From assembly GCA_004145795.1 (NCBI GenBank), contig SEIO01000002.1:1-64000 (forward strand): a DNA stretch of 64,000 nt. Reading direction: 5' to 3'. A program made the translations under genes and the position numbers. Positions 15,824 to 25,753 of the stretch are shown in pieces. The notes under the pieces are model-generated. The model was not told the DNA's origin and did no database searches. It was given only the letters and a program-made list of their open reading frames with translations. This DNA comes from Lentibacillus lipolyticus. Lineage in GTDB: Bacteria; Bacillota; Bacilli; Bacillales; Amphibacillaceae. Numbering within the stretch: position 1 is the stretch's first letter; each line of letters opens with the position of its first letter.

Positions 15824-16963
15824 ATGACTCAAAAGCTGGAAGTTAAAAGATTAGATTATATTGTTGAAGAAATGATTGATGTTGTGCAAAAAAGCAAGGA
15901 TGAAATATTTCATATCAGCGAAGAGGCACGAAATGAATATGAGCATCTTCGCAAAGAACTGGATAAAACGAAAGAAAAAGTTACCGAACATATTAATGAC
16001 GGGGATACACTGGAGCAAAAGGTTCGTTCTTCCAAACAGCGCCTGTCAGAAGTCAGCAAATACTTTGACCGTTATTCGGAAAATGACATCCGTGAAGTGT
16101 ACGAAAGCACCCATGCGATGCAAACGGAACTCGCTATGCTGCGCCAGGAAGAGAAGGTGCTCCGGGATAGGCGCGATGAACTGGAACGGCGGCTGGTTAC
16201 ATTGGATCAGACGATTGAACGTTCAGAAGGGCTGGCCAGTAAAATATCCGTCATTCTCACATACTTAAATGATGATTTCCGGCAAGTGAATGAGATGATT
16301 GAGGAGGCCAGGGAAAAACAGGAATTCGGGTTAAAAATTATTGAAGCTCAGGAGGACGAACGAAGGAGAATCTCCAGAGAAATCCATGATGGTCCTGCGC
16401 AAATGCTTGCCAATATTTTACTCCGGTCCGAACTGGTTGACAAAGCCTTCCGCCACGGTACGGCTAATGAGGCCATCAGCGAAATGAAAAGTGTTCGGAA
16501 AATGATTCGGTCATCCCTGTATGAAGTCCGTCGTATTATCTATGATCTTCGCCCGATGGCACTGGATGACCTGGGACTGGTGCCGACAATTAAAAAATAT
16601 ATCGCAACCATTTCTGATTATAATGAGGTTGACATCGAGTTCATTCCGATTGGCCAGGAACAACGGGTAAGCCAGGAATATGAAGTTGCCTTTTTTCGGC
16701 TGATGCAGGAAGCCCTGCAGAATGCCATCAAGCATGCGGAGGCATCCTTGATAAAAGTGAAACTCGAAGTCGGTACGAGCACCATATCGATGGTCATCAA
16801 GGATAATGGAAAAGGGTTTGATCCCGCGGTAAAACAGGAGAAATCGTTTGGTCTGATTGGAATGCGTGAGCGGGTAGAGATGCTTAACGGCACACTTTCC
16901 ATTAACTCCACAATAGGTGAAGGCACATCAGTTGTCATTCATGTGCCATATAATTTCTCGTGA
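15824..16963 (+). CDS. degS: Sensor histidine kinase DegS
   Basis: Cytoplasmic two-component kinase for DegU, controlling exoenzymes, motility, competence and biofilm. 379 residues (B. subtilis 385). A long coiled-coil sensor region (1-165) leads to the HisKA_3 phosphoacceptor H188 in RRISREIHDGPAQML, then a HATPase_c domain with NAIKHAEA, DNGKGFDP and FGLIGMRERV. ATG 15824 is preceded by GGTGGGAA; an in-frame upstream start would add 21 residues without an SD. degU follows after 114 bp. Confidence 0.95.
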   Translation: MTQKLEVKRLDYIVEEMIDVVQKSKDEIFHISEEARNEYEHLRKELDKTKEKVTEHINDGDTLEQKVRSSKQRLSEVSKYFDRYSENDIREVYESTHAMQTELAMLRQEEKVLRDRRDELERRLVTLDQTIERSEGLASKISVILTYLNDDFRQVNEMIEEAREKQEFGLKIIEAQEDERRRISREIHDGPAQMLANILLRSELVDKAFRHGTANEAISEMKSVRKMIRSSLYEVRRIIYDLRPMALDDLGLVPTIKKYIATISDYNEVDIEFIPIGQEQRVSQEYEVAFFRLMQEALQNAIKHAEASLIKVKLEVGTSTISMVIKDNGKGFDPAVKQEKSFGLIGMRERVEMLNGTLSINSTIGEGTSVVIHVPYNFS

Positions 16964-17077
16964 TATATACATTTTTGAAACGGATAAGATATACTTAATA
17001 GAAAGAATTAAATATGTAATAGATTGTAATAGGGTAGATTTTATTAATAGAGCGATCATTTGGGAGGAAGTTAGCTG

Positions 17078-17776
17078 ATGACAATGAAGCAGACAAAAAT
17101 TGTACTGATTGATGATCATAAGTTATTCCGTGAAGGGGTAAAACGAATTCTTGAATTTGAGCCGTCGTTTAAAGTTGTTGCAGAAGGGGAGGACGGGTAC
17201 GTTGCTACAAGTCTCGTCAAAGAGCATCAACCTGATGTAGTGCTGATGGACATCAATATGCCACAGCTGAATGGTGTGCAGGCAACAGCTGACCTTGTAA
17301 AGCACTTCCCGGACCTGAAAGTTATCATACTGTCGATACATGACGATGAAAGTTATGTGACACATGTGCTGAAGACAGGTGCACAGGGTTATTTGCTAAA
17401 AGAGATGGATTCGGATTCATTAATTGAGGCGATTAAAGTTGTCCGGGAAGGTGGCTCTTATCTTCACCCGAAAGTGACGCATAATCTTGTCAAGGAATAC
17501 CGTCGTCTTGCCGGGGAGTCAGTCCATGGAACTGGTGTGGCTGAGCCGAACATTAACTGTCGTAAACCGCTGCATCTTTTAACAAGCCGGGAGTGTGAAG
17601 TGCTTCAGTTACTTACGGATGGGAAAAGTAATCGGGCGGTTGCCGAAACATTATACATCAGTGAGAAAACCGTGAAAAATCATGTCAGCAATATATTGCA
17701 GAAGATGAATGTCAATGACCGAACACAAGCGGTTGTCTCTGCTATTCGTAAAGGATGGGTGGAAGTGCATCTGTAG
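17078..17776 (+). CDS. degU: Response regulator DegU
   Basis: NarL/FixJ-type regulator, 232 residues (B. subtilis 229). The receiver domain has the acidic pair D12-D13 and phosphoacceptor D58 ([10 protein letters not shown]), with K in YLLKEMD. The C-terminal LuxR-type HTH reads [42 protein letters not shown] lies before the ATG. It is phosphorylated by DegS and in Bacillus controls degradative enzymes, the flagellar operons and competence genes that follow here. Confidence 0.96.
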   Translation: MTMKQTKIVLIDDHKLFREGVKRILEFEPSFKVVAEGEDGYVATSLVKEHQPDVVLMDINMPQLNGVQATADLVKHFPDLKVIILSIHDDESYVTHVLKTGAQGYLLKEMDSDSLIEAIKVVREGGSYLHPKVTHNLVKEYRRLAGESVHGTGVAEPNINCRKPLHLLTSRECEVLQLLTDGKSNRAVAETLYISEKTVKNHVSNILQKMNVNDRTQAVVSAIRKGWVEVHL

Positions 17777-17804
17777 TCTGTACCAACTTCCTTCTTGTTA
17801 AGAA

Positions 17805-17839
17805 AGCGCTGTGGCCCCGGCTGCAGCGCTATTGTTTTT
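17805..17839 (+). terminator. Terminator after degU
   Basis: Stem AGCGCTG / CAGCGCT followed by ATTGTTTTT. Confidence 0.7.
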
Positions 17840-17911
17840 CTTGGTGCAAATTCTCGTCTGTTCATGTAAAATAAAAGAAAATGAGACATGGTCTATAAGG
17901 AGAAGGTATCG

Positions 17912-18754
17912 ATGAAAATTGCTGTAATGTCGGATAGCACGTCGTATATGCCGGATGAATGGATTGAACGATATAACATTCACATCGTCCCATTAAGCGT
18001 CGTGTTTGGTGATGAATCCTGCCGTGAAGGCATAGACATAACGACAGAGAGATTCTACCAGGAAGTAAAAGAAGCAAAGGATCTCCCGAAAACGTCACAG
18101 CCTTCGATTGGCATGATAACCGAGAAGCTGGAAGAACTGGCACGGGAATATGATGCCGTTATTTCTGTGCATTTATCGAGCGGAATTAGCGGGACATACC
18201 AGGCTGTCGCTAGTGCCGGGGAAATGGTCGAAGGGATTGACGTGTATCCTTATGATTCGGAATTGAGCTGCATGGCACAGGGTTTTTACGTTGCTGAAGC
18301 AGCAAAACTTGCCGAAGCTGGCGAAACGCCGGAGCCTATTATTCAACGGCTTGACGTGATGAAAAAAAGCATGCGGGCCTATTTTATGGTAGATGATTTG
18401 AGTCATTTACAGCGCGGCGGACGGCTCAATGGTGCGCAAGCCCTTGTTGGAAGTTTGCTTCAGGTTAAGCCAGTGCTGCACTTTGTTGATAAACAAATTG
18501 TCCCGTTTGAAAAGATTCGTACCAGAAAGAAAGCATTGAATCGAATCATGGGCATGCTGGAAGAGGATGCCGAGAAGGGTGGCAAGCTGAAGGTAGCCTT
18601 CATCCATGCGAATGATGAAGCGGCAGCTGTCCGCCTGAAGGATACGTTTGATGCCGCTCATCCTAATATGGATACAATGGTCAGCTATTTCGGTCCTGTC
18701 ATCGGTACACACCTTGGGGAAGGTGCCGTTGGGGTATGCTGGTACCAAGAGTGA
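17912..18754 (+). CDS. DegV family fatty-acid-binding protein
   Basis: A 280-residue DegV-fold protein (B. subtilis YviA). Family members bind fatty acids and feed fatty acid kinase. Visible are the N-terminal MKIAVMSDSTSYMP, the TSQPS loop that cradles the carboxylate, HLSSGISGTYQ, and the C-terminal GPVIGTHLGEGAVGVCW. ATG 17912 has AAGGAGAAGG upstream; the in-frame start at 17888 has no SD. Position between degSU and comF is as in B. subtilis. Confidence 0.93.
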   Translation: MKIAVMSDSTSYMPDEWIERYNIHIVPLSVVFGDESCREGIDITTERFYQEVKEAKDLPKTSQPSIGMITEKLEELAREYDAVISVHLSSGISGTYQAVASAGEMVEGIDVYPYDSELSCMAQGFYVAEAAKLAEAGETPEPIIQRLDVMKKSMRAYFMVDDLSHLQRGGRLNGAQALVGSLLQVKPVLHFVDKQIVPFEKIRTRKKALNRIMGMLEEDAEKGGKLKVAFIHANDEAAAVRLKDTFDAAHPNMDTMVSYFGPVIGTHLGEGAVGVCWYQE

Positions 18755-18767
18755 TTTTCCAGTCAGT

Positions 18768-18799
18768 GGAATCGGCCTGCCGGTTCCTCCCAATTTTTT
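18768..18799 (+). terminator. Terminator after degV
   Basis: GGAATCGG-cctg-CCGGTTCC stem (one G-U pair), then a T-run at 18794-18799, ending just before the comFA SD. Confidence 0.65.
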
Positions 18800-18816
18800 A
18801 AAAGGAGCGTGACGCA

Positions 18817-20196
18817 ATGGATCAGGCTGAAACAAAGGAATGGAGCCGGCGTTATGCGGGAAAACGTTTGCTCAGAAGTGAGATTCTCCTTGATGACCCT
18901 CTTTTTCAGCAGCTTATCAACACCTCGTATTTTACTCCTGTACCTTCCATCGTGCGAAACTATTTTCAAACCCAGTGTCAGCGATGCGGCAATCAGAAAC
19001 GATCATTGTTTGGAAGCATTCCCTGTTACAGTTGTGGTAACGTGCATGTATATTGCCGAAAGTGCATTGATATGGGAAGGGTGATGACATGTACCCCATT
19101 ATACGAGTGGACAGGCCCTGAGATGGATTGGCCGCATCATTCGAATGCCTGCACATGGAGTGGTGAACTGACCGAGCCCCAGCGAAAAGGGGCTGATTGT
19201 ATTGTTCAAGCCATTCAGCATAGAGAAAAGGAGTTGCTCGTTTGGGCCGTTTGCGGGGCAGGCAAAACAGAAATGCTTATCCCCGGAATCACAGAAGCGC
19301 TCAGGCATGGGCAGCGAATTTGTCTGGCGACGCCGCGGGCAGATGTGGTCCAAGAACTGCTGCCACGGCTGCAACAGGCGTTTGCGAAACTTGAAATTCA
19401 GGCATTGTACGGCGGGAGCAGAGATAGGGAAGCAACAGCACAGTTTATCATAGCGACCACTCATCAGATGATGCGGTTCAAGCATGCTTTTGATACGGTC
19501 ATTATTGATGAAGTGGATGCTTTTCCATACACCAATGACCCCTCGCTTCCATTTGCCGCCAGACGTGCAATCAAACCGGAAGGCACAACCATTTATTTGA
19601 CCGCAACCCCTCGTCAGCAGCACCAGATGCAAATAGCCAGTAAAAAACTTCCGCATGTATTCGTTCCGCTTCGGTTTCATGGGCATCCATTGCCTGTACC
19701 GGAATATCGCATGTGCTACACCATGAAGAAAGATCTTGCGACTTATCGTCCACCAAAAGCCTTTCTGAAATGGTACCACCGACGCAAACATCCGGAGCGG
19801 CAGTTGCTGCTGTTTGTCCCCTCTATCCGTCTCGCTGAGGGACTTTCTGAGCAATTGTCTGATATACTTCATGACTGTGTGATACAGGCTGTACATGCGT
19901 CTGATAAGGGGCGGGAGCAAAAGGTGCAGCAATTCCGAAACAGGGAGTTCGATTTGTTAGTCACAACAACAATCCTGGAGCGCGGGGTCACATTTCCTGC
20001 TGTAGATGTCGCTGTTCTAGCTGCCAATCACACGGTTTTTGATGAGGCAGCACTGGTTCAGATAGCGGGAAGAGCAGGCAGAAGTCCGAATGATCCTGAA
20101 GGGGAAGTACTATTTTTCCATGACGGTAAAACGGAAGCAATGGGTGCGGCGGTTCGGTCTATTAAACGGATGAACAAACGGGGAGGGTTTCGCTGA
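18817..20196 (+). CDS. comFA: Competence DNA-uptake helicase ComFA
   Basis: DEAD-box-like ATPase that helps pull transforming single-stranded DNA through the membrane. 459 residues. Four cysteines form a zinc finger near 55-88 (CQRCGNQ, CYSCG, YCRKC). Then Walker A AVCGAGKTE (about 145), DEVD box (about 233), TATPRQQ motif III, and motif VI QIAGRAGRSPNDPEG. SD AAAAGGAG is well placed. comFC starts 1 bp after its stop; comFB is absent, as in many relatives. No ComK box was recognised upstream. Confidence 0.95.
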   Translation: MDQAETKEWSRRYAGKRLLRSEILLDDPLFQQLINTSYFTPVPSIVRNYFQTQCQRCGNQKRSLFGSIPCYSCGNVHVYCRKCIDMGRVMTCTPLYEWTGPEMDWPHHSNACTWSGELTEPQRKGADCIVQAIQHREKELLVWAVCGAGKTEMLIPGITEALRHGQRICLATPRADVVQELLPRLQQAFAKLEIQALYGGSRDREATAQFIIATTHQMMRFKHAFDTVIIDEVDAFPYTNDPSLPFAARRAIKPEGTTIYLTATPRQQHQMQIASKKLPHVFVPLRFHGHPLPVPEYRMCYTMKKDLATYRPPKAFLKWYHRRKHPERQLLLFVPSIRLAEGLSEQLSDILHDCVIQAVHASDKGREQKVQQFRNREFDLLVTTTILERGVTFPAVDVAVLAANHTVFDEAALVQIAGRAGRSPNDPEGEVLFFHDGKTEAMGAAVRSIKRMNKRGGFR

Positions 20197-20197
20197 T

Positions 20198-20884
20198 ATG
20201 AATTGCCTGTGGTGTGACGAAGCAATAATACCCTCTATTACCTGGAAAACTATTGTGCCTTTGACCGAGCCGATGTACCTATGCCCTGCCTGCACAAAGG
20301 AACTGACTGTTTTGCAGGGGGGACGGTGTCGCAAATGCAGCCGGATGAGCCGGAAAGATCTATGTGTGGACTGTGAACGCTGGCAATCAAACTGGTCGAA
20401 TGGCAGGGATCCGCTTGAGTGGAATATATCTGTTTTTCAGTATAATGATTGGATGCAGGAAGTAATATCGAGGTGGAAATACCGAGGAGACTATTGCCTT
20501 GGGAAGGCATTTCTGCCCGAATATCAGCGGGTATTCCGGCAGCATTTCTCTTTTTTGCCATCAAACACGGCCATTGTTCCAATTCCGCTTAGTGAGGAGC
20601 GGCTAAGGGAACGCGGATTCAATCAGGCGGAACTGCTTGCAGACTGCCTTCCGCGGCAAACAGATCAAGTGCTGAAACGTATCCATGGCGAAAAACAATC
20701 CAAAAAAACGAGATTAGAACGCCTTACTGGAAAAAATCCATTTAAGGTAACACAAACTGTTAACAATCCGGTCGTTCTTGCCGATGATATATATACAACC
20801 GGAACGACATTACGACACGCTGCTTCGGTTCTGAAACAGAACGGCTGTCCGAAAATATATGCCCTGACACTGGTTCGGGGATGA
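20198..20884 (+). CDS. comFC: Competence protein ComFC (phosphoribosyltransferase-like)
   Basis: A 228-residue protein needed for efficient transformation. An N-terminal zinc-finger region (CLWC, CPAC, CRKC, CVDC) precedes a type I phosphoribosyltransferase domain with PRPP-binding motif VVLADDIYTTGTTLRHAA. Typical ComFC/GntX features include RWKYRGDY and RLRERGFNQAELLA. Tight coupling to comFA implies joint function in DNA uptake. Confidence 0.93.
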   Translation: MNCLWCDEAIIPSITWKTIVPLTEPMYLCPACTKELTVLQGGRCRKCSRMSRKDLCVDCERWQSNWSNGRDPLEWNISVFQYNDWMQEVISRWKYRGDYCLGKAFLPEYQRVFRQHFSFLPSNTAIVPIPLSEERLRERGFNQAELLADCLPRQTDQVLKRIHGEKQSKKTRLERLTGKNPFKVTQTVNNPVVLADDIYTTGTTLRHAASVLKQNGCPKIYALTLVRG

Positions 20885-20924
20885 CAAAGCACAATGGTAT
20901 CATGAGACAGGGAGAGGCGATCAT

Positions 20925-21332
20925 ATGGGTGAATTGGCAAACTGTGCCCAGTGTGGTACGGTGTTTGTGAAAAATATCCGGGACGTATGCTCGGCTTGCT
21001 ATAGGAAAGAAGAAGAAGCCTTCACAGTGGTATACCAATTTTTGCGCAAACGGGAGAACAGGGAAGCGACATTAAGCGAAATCGTCAATGCAACCGTTCT
21101 CGGGAAAGAAATGATTATTAAATTCATTAAAACGAAACGGCTGCGTACGTCGGAATTTCCGAAGCTTACCTACCCTTGTGAACGCTGTGGTGTTGATATT
21201 GTTCGAGGACGGTTTTGTGCAGATTGCACTGATGAGCTGAAAAAAGATCTCGAACGCTATGACAGCACGAAAAAAGATGCAACCGAACGTAAACCGGAAA
21301 GGGTATACTACGCGTTTGATAGGAATGACTGA
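20925..21332 (+). CDS. yvyF: Flagellar-operon zinc protein YvyF
   Basis: A 135-residue TIGR03826-type protein always found between comF and flgM in bacilli. Two cysteine pairs at the N terminus (CAQCG, CSAC) and two near residues 86-104 (CERCG, CADC) suggest zinc ribbons around a small helical domain. The AT-rich-interaction-like middle (EATLSEIVNATVLGKEMIIKFIKTKRL) resembles a winged helix. The precise role is unknown; it is probably regulatory for the flagellar genes. SD GGGAGAGG precedes the ATG. Confidence 0.88.
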   Translation: MGELANCAQCGTVFVKNIRDVCSACYRKEEEAFTVVYQFLRKRENREATLSEIVNATVLGKEMIIKFIKTKRLRTSEFPKLTYPCERCGVDIVRGRFCADCTDELKKDLERYDSTKKDATERKPERVYYAFDRND

Positions 21333-21370
21333 GACCATATATGCGTAATAGAATGGAAAATGGGGTGTGA

Positions 21371-21652
21371 ATGGTGAAGATACATGGACCGAATCAGACC
21401 AATTTTAATCCATATAAAAACAGGCTGCCGAAGCAAATGGATGATTCGAAAGGTATCAATAAGAAAGACCAACTGGAAATTTCTGACGAAGCAAAACAAA
21501 TGCTGAAAAACGATAAAACTGATACGAAACGGGCCTCCTATGTACAGGAGATTAAGAATGCAGTAAAAGAAGGAACGTATCGGGTTGATCATGAAAAAGC
21601 AGCGCAGCGGATGATGAATTACTGGTCAGCGAATGGCAAGGGTGGTGACTAG
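21371..21652 (+). CDS. flgM: Anti-sigma-D factor FlgM
   Basis: A 93-residue protein that binds sigma-D and holds back late flagellar genes until the hook is complete. The N-terminal half is low-complexity and probably unfolded; the C-terminal half contains the sigma-binding helices (RASYVQEIKNAVKEGTYRVDHEKAAQRMM), the FlgM signature. It overlaps in spacing with flgN, whose TTG follows 2 bp after the stop. Confidence 0.92.
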   Translation: MVKIHGPNQTNFNPYKNRLPKQMDDSKGINKKDQLEISDEAKQMLKNDKTDTKRASYVQEIKNAVKEGTYRVDHEKAAQRMMNYWSANGKGGD

Positions 21653-21653
21653 T

Positions 21654-22142
21654 TTGACGGTGCAACCAATTATTCAGACACTTGAGAAACTCATTCGCTT
21701 GTACGAAAGCTTCCTTTCACTTTCCAAGGAGAAGACCGATATCGTGAAAGAGGGTTCAGCTTCCAGACTGCAATCCCTTCTTATCAAGGAACAAAAGCAT
21801 GTACAGGCAGTGGAGCAAGCGGATACGAAGCGACGGGAAGCTGTCAGAGAGTGGGCTGTACAGCAAAATGCCGACCCTGACAAAGTTACCATCACAACGA
21901 TACTGGAAGCACACACAGATGCTTCCGGCAGCAAAGAACTGGAAGCGTTGACCGTAAAGCTTACGAATATACTTGCAAAGCTGAAAAAGCAGGAACATCT
22001 GAACAGGGAGCTCATTAAGCAGTCACTGCAATTTGTTGAACTATCGCTGGACATGATGAGCCCGACTATTCGGAACATGAACTATGGTGAGCAATCATCA
22101 TCGGGGACACTGGAGCGATCTGTCTTTGATTCCAAGGCATAA
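21654..22142 (+). CDS. flgN: Flagellar export chaperone FlgN
   Basis: A 162-residue helical coiled-coil protein (YvyG in B. subtilis) that escorts the hook-associated proteins FlgK and FlgL to the export gate. Both clients follow directly. TTG 21654 is chosen because AAGGGTGG lies before it and it just clears the flgM stop. Ends in NYGEQ then a serine-rich tail. Confidence 0.85.
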   Translation: MTVQPIIQTLEKLIRLYESFLSLSKEKTDIVKEGSASRLQSLLIKEQKHVQAVEQADTKRREAVREWAVQQNADPDKVTITTILEAHTDASGSKELEALTVKLTNILAKLKKQEHLNRELIKQSLQFVELSLDMMSPTIRNMNYGEQSSSGTLERSVFDSKA

Positions 22143-22159
22143 AGGAAAGGAGCAAGCTG

Positions 22160-23722
22160 ATGAGCACATTCCAAGGACTGGAAATGGCAAAACAGGCGTT
22201 ATTTGCGCAGCAGTCAGCCTTACATACAACAGGACACAATATTTCGAACGCGAATACAGAAGGATACACACGTCAGCGGGTGAATTTCGAAACGACGTCC
22301 CCATACCCTGCTGCATCACGAAATCGTCCGGAAATTTCTGGACAGCTGGGAACGGGTGTGGAAGCCGGGTCCGTGCAGCGGATTCGCAATGCGTTTTTGG
22401 ATCAACAGTTCCGTTCAGAGAACAGTAAAGCCCAGTACTGGGATACAAGAGCGGATGCACTGAGCCGCATGGAAACGCTGCTTAATGAACCGTCGGAGCA
22501 GGGACTGAATAAAACAATGGACCAGTTCTGGCAGTCGCTGCAGGATTTAGCTGCCAATCCGGAAAATTCCGGTGCGCGGTCAGTGGTTGCCCAGCGGGGA
22601 CAGGCTGTCGCTGATACCTTTCATTACCTGTCCGATTCACTGAAATCGATGCGCGCGGATACAAGAGAACAGATAAATGTCCAAGTCCGACAGACGAACA
22701 CAATCTTGGAAAAAATTAATTCGATTAATAAACAAGTGAAAAATATTGAAACAAATGGTCAAATAGCCAACGATCTGTACGATGAACGGGACCGGCTGTT
22801 GGATGAGTTGTCCGGAATCGTTAATATCGATGTGAGCTATTCAGACAGCAGCGATAGTGCACCGGAGATGGCGGATGGACTGGCGACGGTAAAGATTGTT
22901 GACGAAAGTGGGCAGTCACTTGGTGAATCAGCTGTGCTTGTGAATGGTAACCTGGGTGAGGGGCTGGAATTTAAAGAAATCGCAATTGATGATTATGAGG
23001 CCGACAGTGGAAAAAACGCTGACTTTGCAGGAATAAATGGTATCACGATTGGCGACCAAGAAGAATCATTTCTCCCACCGGAAGGTTCACTGAAAGGTTT
23101 GATGGAAACGTATGGACACAGCACCGGTAAAGGGACAACAGGATCATTTCCAGATATGCTGAATGACCTGGATAAAATGGCTGCTGCATTTGCAAGTGAA
23201 TTTAATACCATTCACAAAGACGGCCAGGATTTGAACGGTAATTCAGGTGATGAGATTGAAGACTTTTTTACTGGTGTGCCAGACATTGAAAACGATGAGT
23301 CTGTATTTGGGACGGCTGGTGAACTCGCTGTCAATGGAACTGTCATGAACGACCCCGACCTGATAGCTGCAAGCCAAGGGGGCGACGCCGGAGATGGCAG
23401 CAACGCTTCAGCACTAGCGGATGTCTTTGATGATACGGATGTTGGATTGGGGGAAAACACATCTGTACGCAGCTTCTACGAGTCAAAGATTGGTGACATG
23501 GGCGTGAATGCCGAAAAAGCCAACACTATGGTTGAAAATACTGGAATTCTCCGATCACAGGTGGAAACACAGCGTGAATCGGTCAGTTCGGTGTCGCTGG
23601 ATGAAGAGATGACCAATATGATTAAATTCCAGCATGCGTACAATGCTGCAGCTAGAAGTATGACGGCCGTCGATGAACTGCTTGATCGCGTTATTAATAA
23701 TATGGGATTAGTAGGAAGGTAA
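22160..23722 (+). CDS. flgK: Flagellar hook-associated protein 1
   Basis: A 520-residue protein forming the first junction zone between hook and filament. The N-terminal flagellar rod motif ALFAQQSALHTTGHNISNANTEGYTRQRV is exact for FlgK, and the C terminus has EEMTNMIKFQHAYNAAARSMTAVDELLDRVINNMG. The middle is acidic and variable. SD AAAGGAG precedes the ATG. Confidence 0.96.
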   Translation: MSTFQGLEMAKQALFAQQSALHTTGHNISNANTEGYTRQRVNFETTSPYPAASRNRPEISGQLGTGVEAGSVQRIRNAFLDQQFRSENSKAQYWDTRADALSRMETLLNEPSEQGLNKTMDQFWQSLQDLAANPENSGARSVVAQRGQAVADTFHYLSDSLKSMRADTREQINVQVRQTNTILEKINSINKQVKNIETNGQIANDLYDERDRLLDELSGIVNIDVSYSDSSDSAPEMADGLATVKIVDESGQSLGESAVLVNGNLGEGLEFKEIAIDDYEADSGKNADFAGINGITIGDQEESFLPPEGSLKGLMETYGHSTGKGTTGSFPDMLNDLDKMAAAFASEFNTIHKDGQDLNGNSGDEIEDFFTGVPDIENDESVFGTAGELAVNGTVMNDPDLIAASQGGDAGDGSNASALADVFDDTDVGLGENTSVRSFYESKIGDMGVNAEKANTMVENTGILRSQVETQRESVSSVSLDEEMTNMIKFQHAYNAAARSMTAVDELLDRVINNMGLVGR

Positions 23723-23734
23723 GGTGAATAACCT

Positions 23735-24625
23735 GTGCGAGTGACACAAAGCATGCTTTCAAGTAATATGCTGAAGAACTTGTCAAATAGCTATTCCAAA
23801 TTGGGTACATATATGGATCAGCTATCCACCGGCAAAAAAATCAATCGGCCTTCCGATGATCCTGTGATTGCCATGAAAGGCATGGGGTACCGGACGCAGG
23901 TAACGGAAGTAGAGCAATTTAAGCGCAATACGAATGAAGTGCACAACTGGATGGACAACTCCGATGCTGCCCTTGATAAAGCAACAAAAGCCCTGCAAAA
24001 AATGCGCGAACTTGCTGTCCAGGCCAGTAATGACACGTATGATGAAGAGGAACGGAAGAATATCAAAGAAGAAGCAGAACAGCTGAAAGAACATTTAATA
24101 GATATTGCCAACACCAATGTCAACGGCAAATACATTTTTAATGGAACGGCTACGGATACGCAAGCAGTGAAGCTTGATGGCAGTGAAGGCCCTAAGTTTC
24201 CGGAAGATTCGTCGGTTGAAATGGAAGTAGCAAAAGGGACCATGCTTCAGGCGAACGTTAATGCTTCCGAACTGTTTGGCGAAAAATTGTTCGGTGATGA
24301 TAATGGCAATATTCAGTCCTTCCTGACGGCGCTGGATACCAATGATCAAGAAGGCATTGAAGACAGCATTACAGAGATTGATGACAGTATCAACAGTGTC
24401 ATCAACGCCCGGGCAGACCTTGGTGCACGTATGAACCGCCTTGAGCTGATTGAAAACAGGCTGGACGATCAGGAAATAGCCGCGAAAAAAATGATGTCCG
24501 AAAATGAGGACATAGATTATGAGAAAGTGATCACGGAACTCACCACACAGGAAAGCGTCCATCGTGCAGCATTATCTGCGGGATCACGGATTATCCAGCC
24601 AACCCTTATGGATTTCTTGCGCTGA
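23735..24625 (+). CDS. flgL: Flagellar hook-associated protein 3
   Basis: A 296-residue second junction protein. Flagellin-like ends: MRVTQSMLSSNMLKNLSNSY with TGKKINRPSDDPV at the N terminus and MNRLELIENRLDDQEIAAKK near the C terminus. The start is GTG with AAGGTGA upstream, 12 bp after flgK. This is the only flagellin-fold protein in the window. Confidence 0.95.
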   Translation: MRVTQSMLSSNMLKNLSNSYSKLGTYMDQLSTGKKINRPSDDPVIAMKGMGYRTQVTEVEQFKRNTNEVHNWMDNSDAALDKATKALQKMRELAVQASNDTYDEEERKNIKEEAEQLKEHLIDIANTNVNGKYIFNGTATDTQAVKLDGSEGPKFPEDSSVEMEVAKGTMLQANVNASELFGEKLFGDDNGNIQSFLTALDTNDQEGIEDSITEIDDSINSVINARADLGARMNRLELIENRLDDQEIAAKKMMSENEDIDYEKVITELTTQESVHRAALSAGSRIIQPTLMDFLR

Positions 24626-24706
24626 TAAGATACTCATTAGAAGTTAAAGCCTTTAGCTTAAGTCCTGTTGGAATGATGGGGGATAACAACGGGAAGGATT
24701 GATTGG

Positions 24707-25264
24707 ATGAAACTGCCACAAATTCGGATCACATCACAGCCGGCAAAAATCCAAATACAGCGAACTTCGCCAATTCAGGAACTGCGGCAGCCAAAAGCCA
24801 AGCAGTCGATTCGGCAGCCACAGGCTGATGTTTCCATCAGGACGAAACCATCCAAGCTGACAATTGATCAATCCCAAGCATGGGCAGCTATGAATCAGAT
24901 GTCTGTTTCCAAACTGACAGAGACGTTTGCAAAGGAAGGGCACAAGAGGGGTATGGAAGGAATTGCACGTCGTACAAGACAAGGGGCAGAACTGATGAAG
25001 ATTGAAAACGGCGGCAATCCGATTGCGAGACAGGCTGCCAGAAATGCGTTTGACGGGATGAAACGGATAGGTATCACCTTTATTCCACCCGCTAACTCCG
25101 TAAAACTGCATTACGAACCTGCAAAAGTGAAGGTTAATGTCAAAAAAAATGACCCGGTTATTCATGCGGATCCGCAAAAAGTTATACACCGGTACACTCC
25201 TGGCGATGTATCTGTCCATATGCGGCAGCATGAAGACTTGCAAATCGATTTTGTACAGGTGTAA
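24707..25264 (+). CDS. yviE: Flagellar-operon protein YviE (DUF6470)
   Basis: A 185-residue protein of the YviE family, found between flgL and fliW in bacilli. It is rich in Gln, Lys and Arg with repeated QP motifs (QPKAKQSIRQPQADV). No enzymatic motif. Function unknown; position suggests a filament-assembly or regulatory role. Confidence 0.8.
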   Translation: MKLPQIRITSQPAKIQIQRTSPIQELRQPKAKQSIRQPQADVSIRTKPSKLTIDQSQAWAAMNQMSVSKLTETFAKEGHKRGMEGIARRTRQGAELMKIENGGNPIARQAARNAFDGMKRIGITFIPPANSVKLHYEPAKVKVNVKKNDPVIHADPQKVIHRYTPGDVSVHMRQHEDLQIDFVQV

Positions 25265-25301
25265 GACACCGTGACCTTAAGGACAGGAAAGGATGGCTGG
25301 C

Positions 25302-25751
25302 ATGCACATACAGACAAAATATTTCGGGGAAATGAATGTTGACAAAGGTTCTTTCATCCAATTTCCTGATGGGCTGCCGGGGTTTCCGGATGAAAAACAG
25401 TTTGTACTTTTGAATCTGTCGGAAAAATCTATTTATCAAGTTCTGCAATCAGTGGAGAACCCGGCAATCGCTTTCGTGGTTGTTAATCCGTATGATATCT
25501 ACCAGGATTACGTGATTGACTTGGATGACAATCTGATTGATACATTACAAATCACCGATAAACGGGATGTGGTTGTCATGAGCATCGTAACGTTGAAGGA
25601 TCCTTTTGAATCGAGCACAATCAATTTAAAGGCACCTATCATCATCCATTCTCGAACGAGTCAGGGGAAGCAATACATCTTGCATACAGATGAGTATCCG
25701 ACCAAGGCGTCTATTCTGCCGCCGGCCTCCTCGTGTGTGAAAGGGGAATAG
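25302..25751 (+). CDS. fliW: Flagellar assembly factor FliW
   Basis: A 149-residue protein that binds CsrA or flagellin in a partner switch, tying flagellin translation to secretion. The family segment [17 protein letters not shown] is clear, followed by [15 protein letters not shown] and YPTKASI. ATG 25302 is preferred over an in-frame ATG at 25293, which abuts the SD AGGAAAGG. csrA follows after 2 bp. Confidence 0.93.
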   Translation: MHIQTKYFGEMNVDKGSFIQFPDGLPGFPDEKQFVLLNLSEKSIYQVLQSVENPAIAFVVVNPYDIYQDYVIDLDDNLIDTLQITDKRDVVVMSIVTLKDPFESSTINLKAPIIIHSRTSQGKQYILHTDEYPTKASILPPASSCVKGE

Positions 25752-25753
25752 CT

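Noticed and set aside
18755-18816. ComK boxes before comFA
   Set aside because: No AAAA-N5-TTTT pairs at suitable spacing could be found in the short gap.
24095-24562. 155-codon minus-strand frame in flgL
   Set aside because: Shadow of flgL; no SD and antisense to conserved coding sequence.
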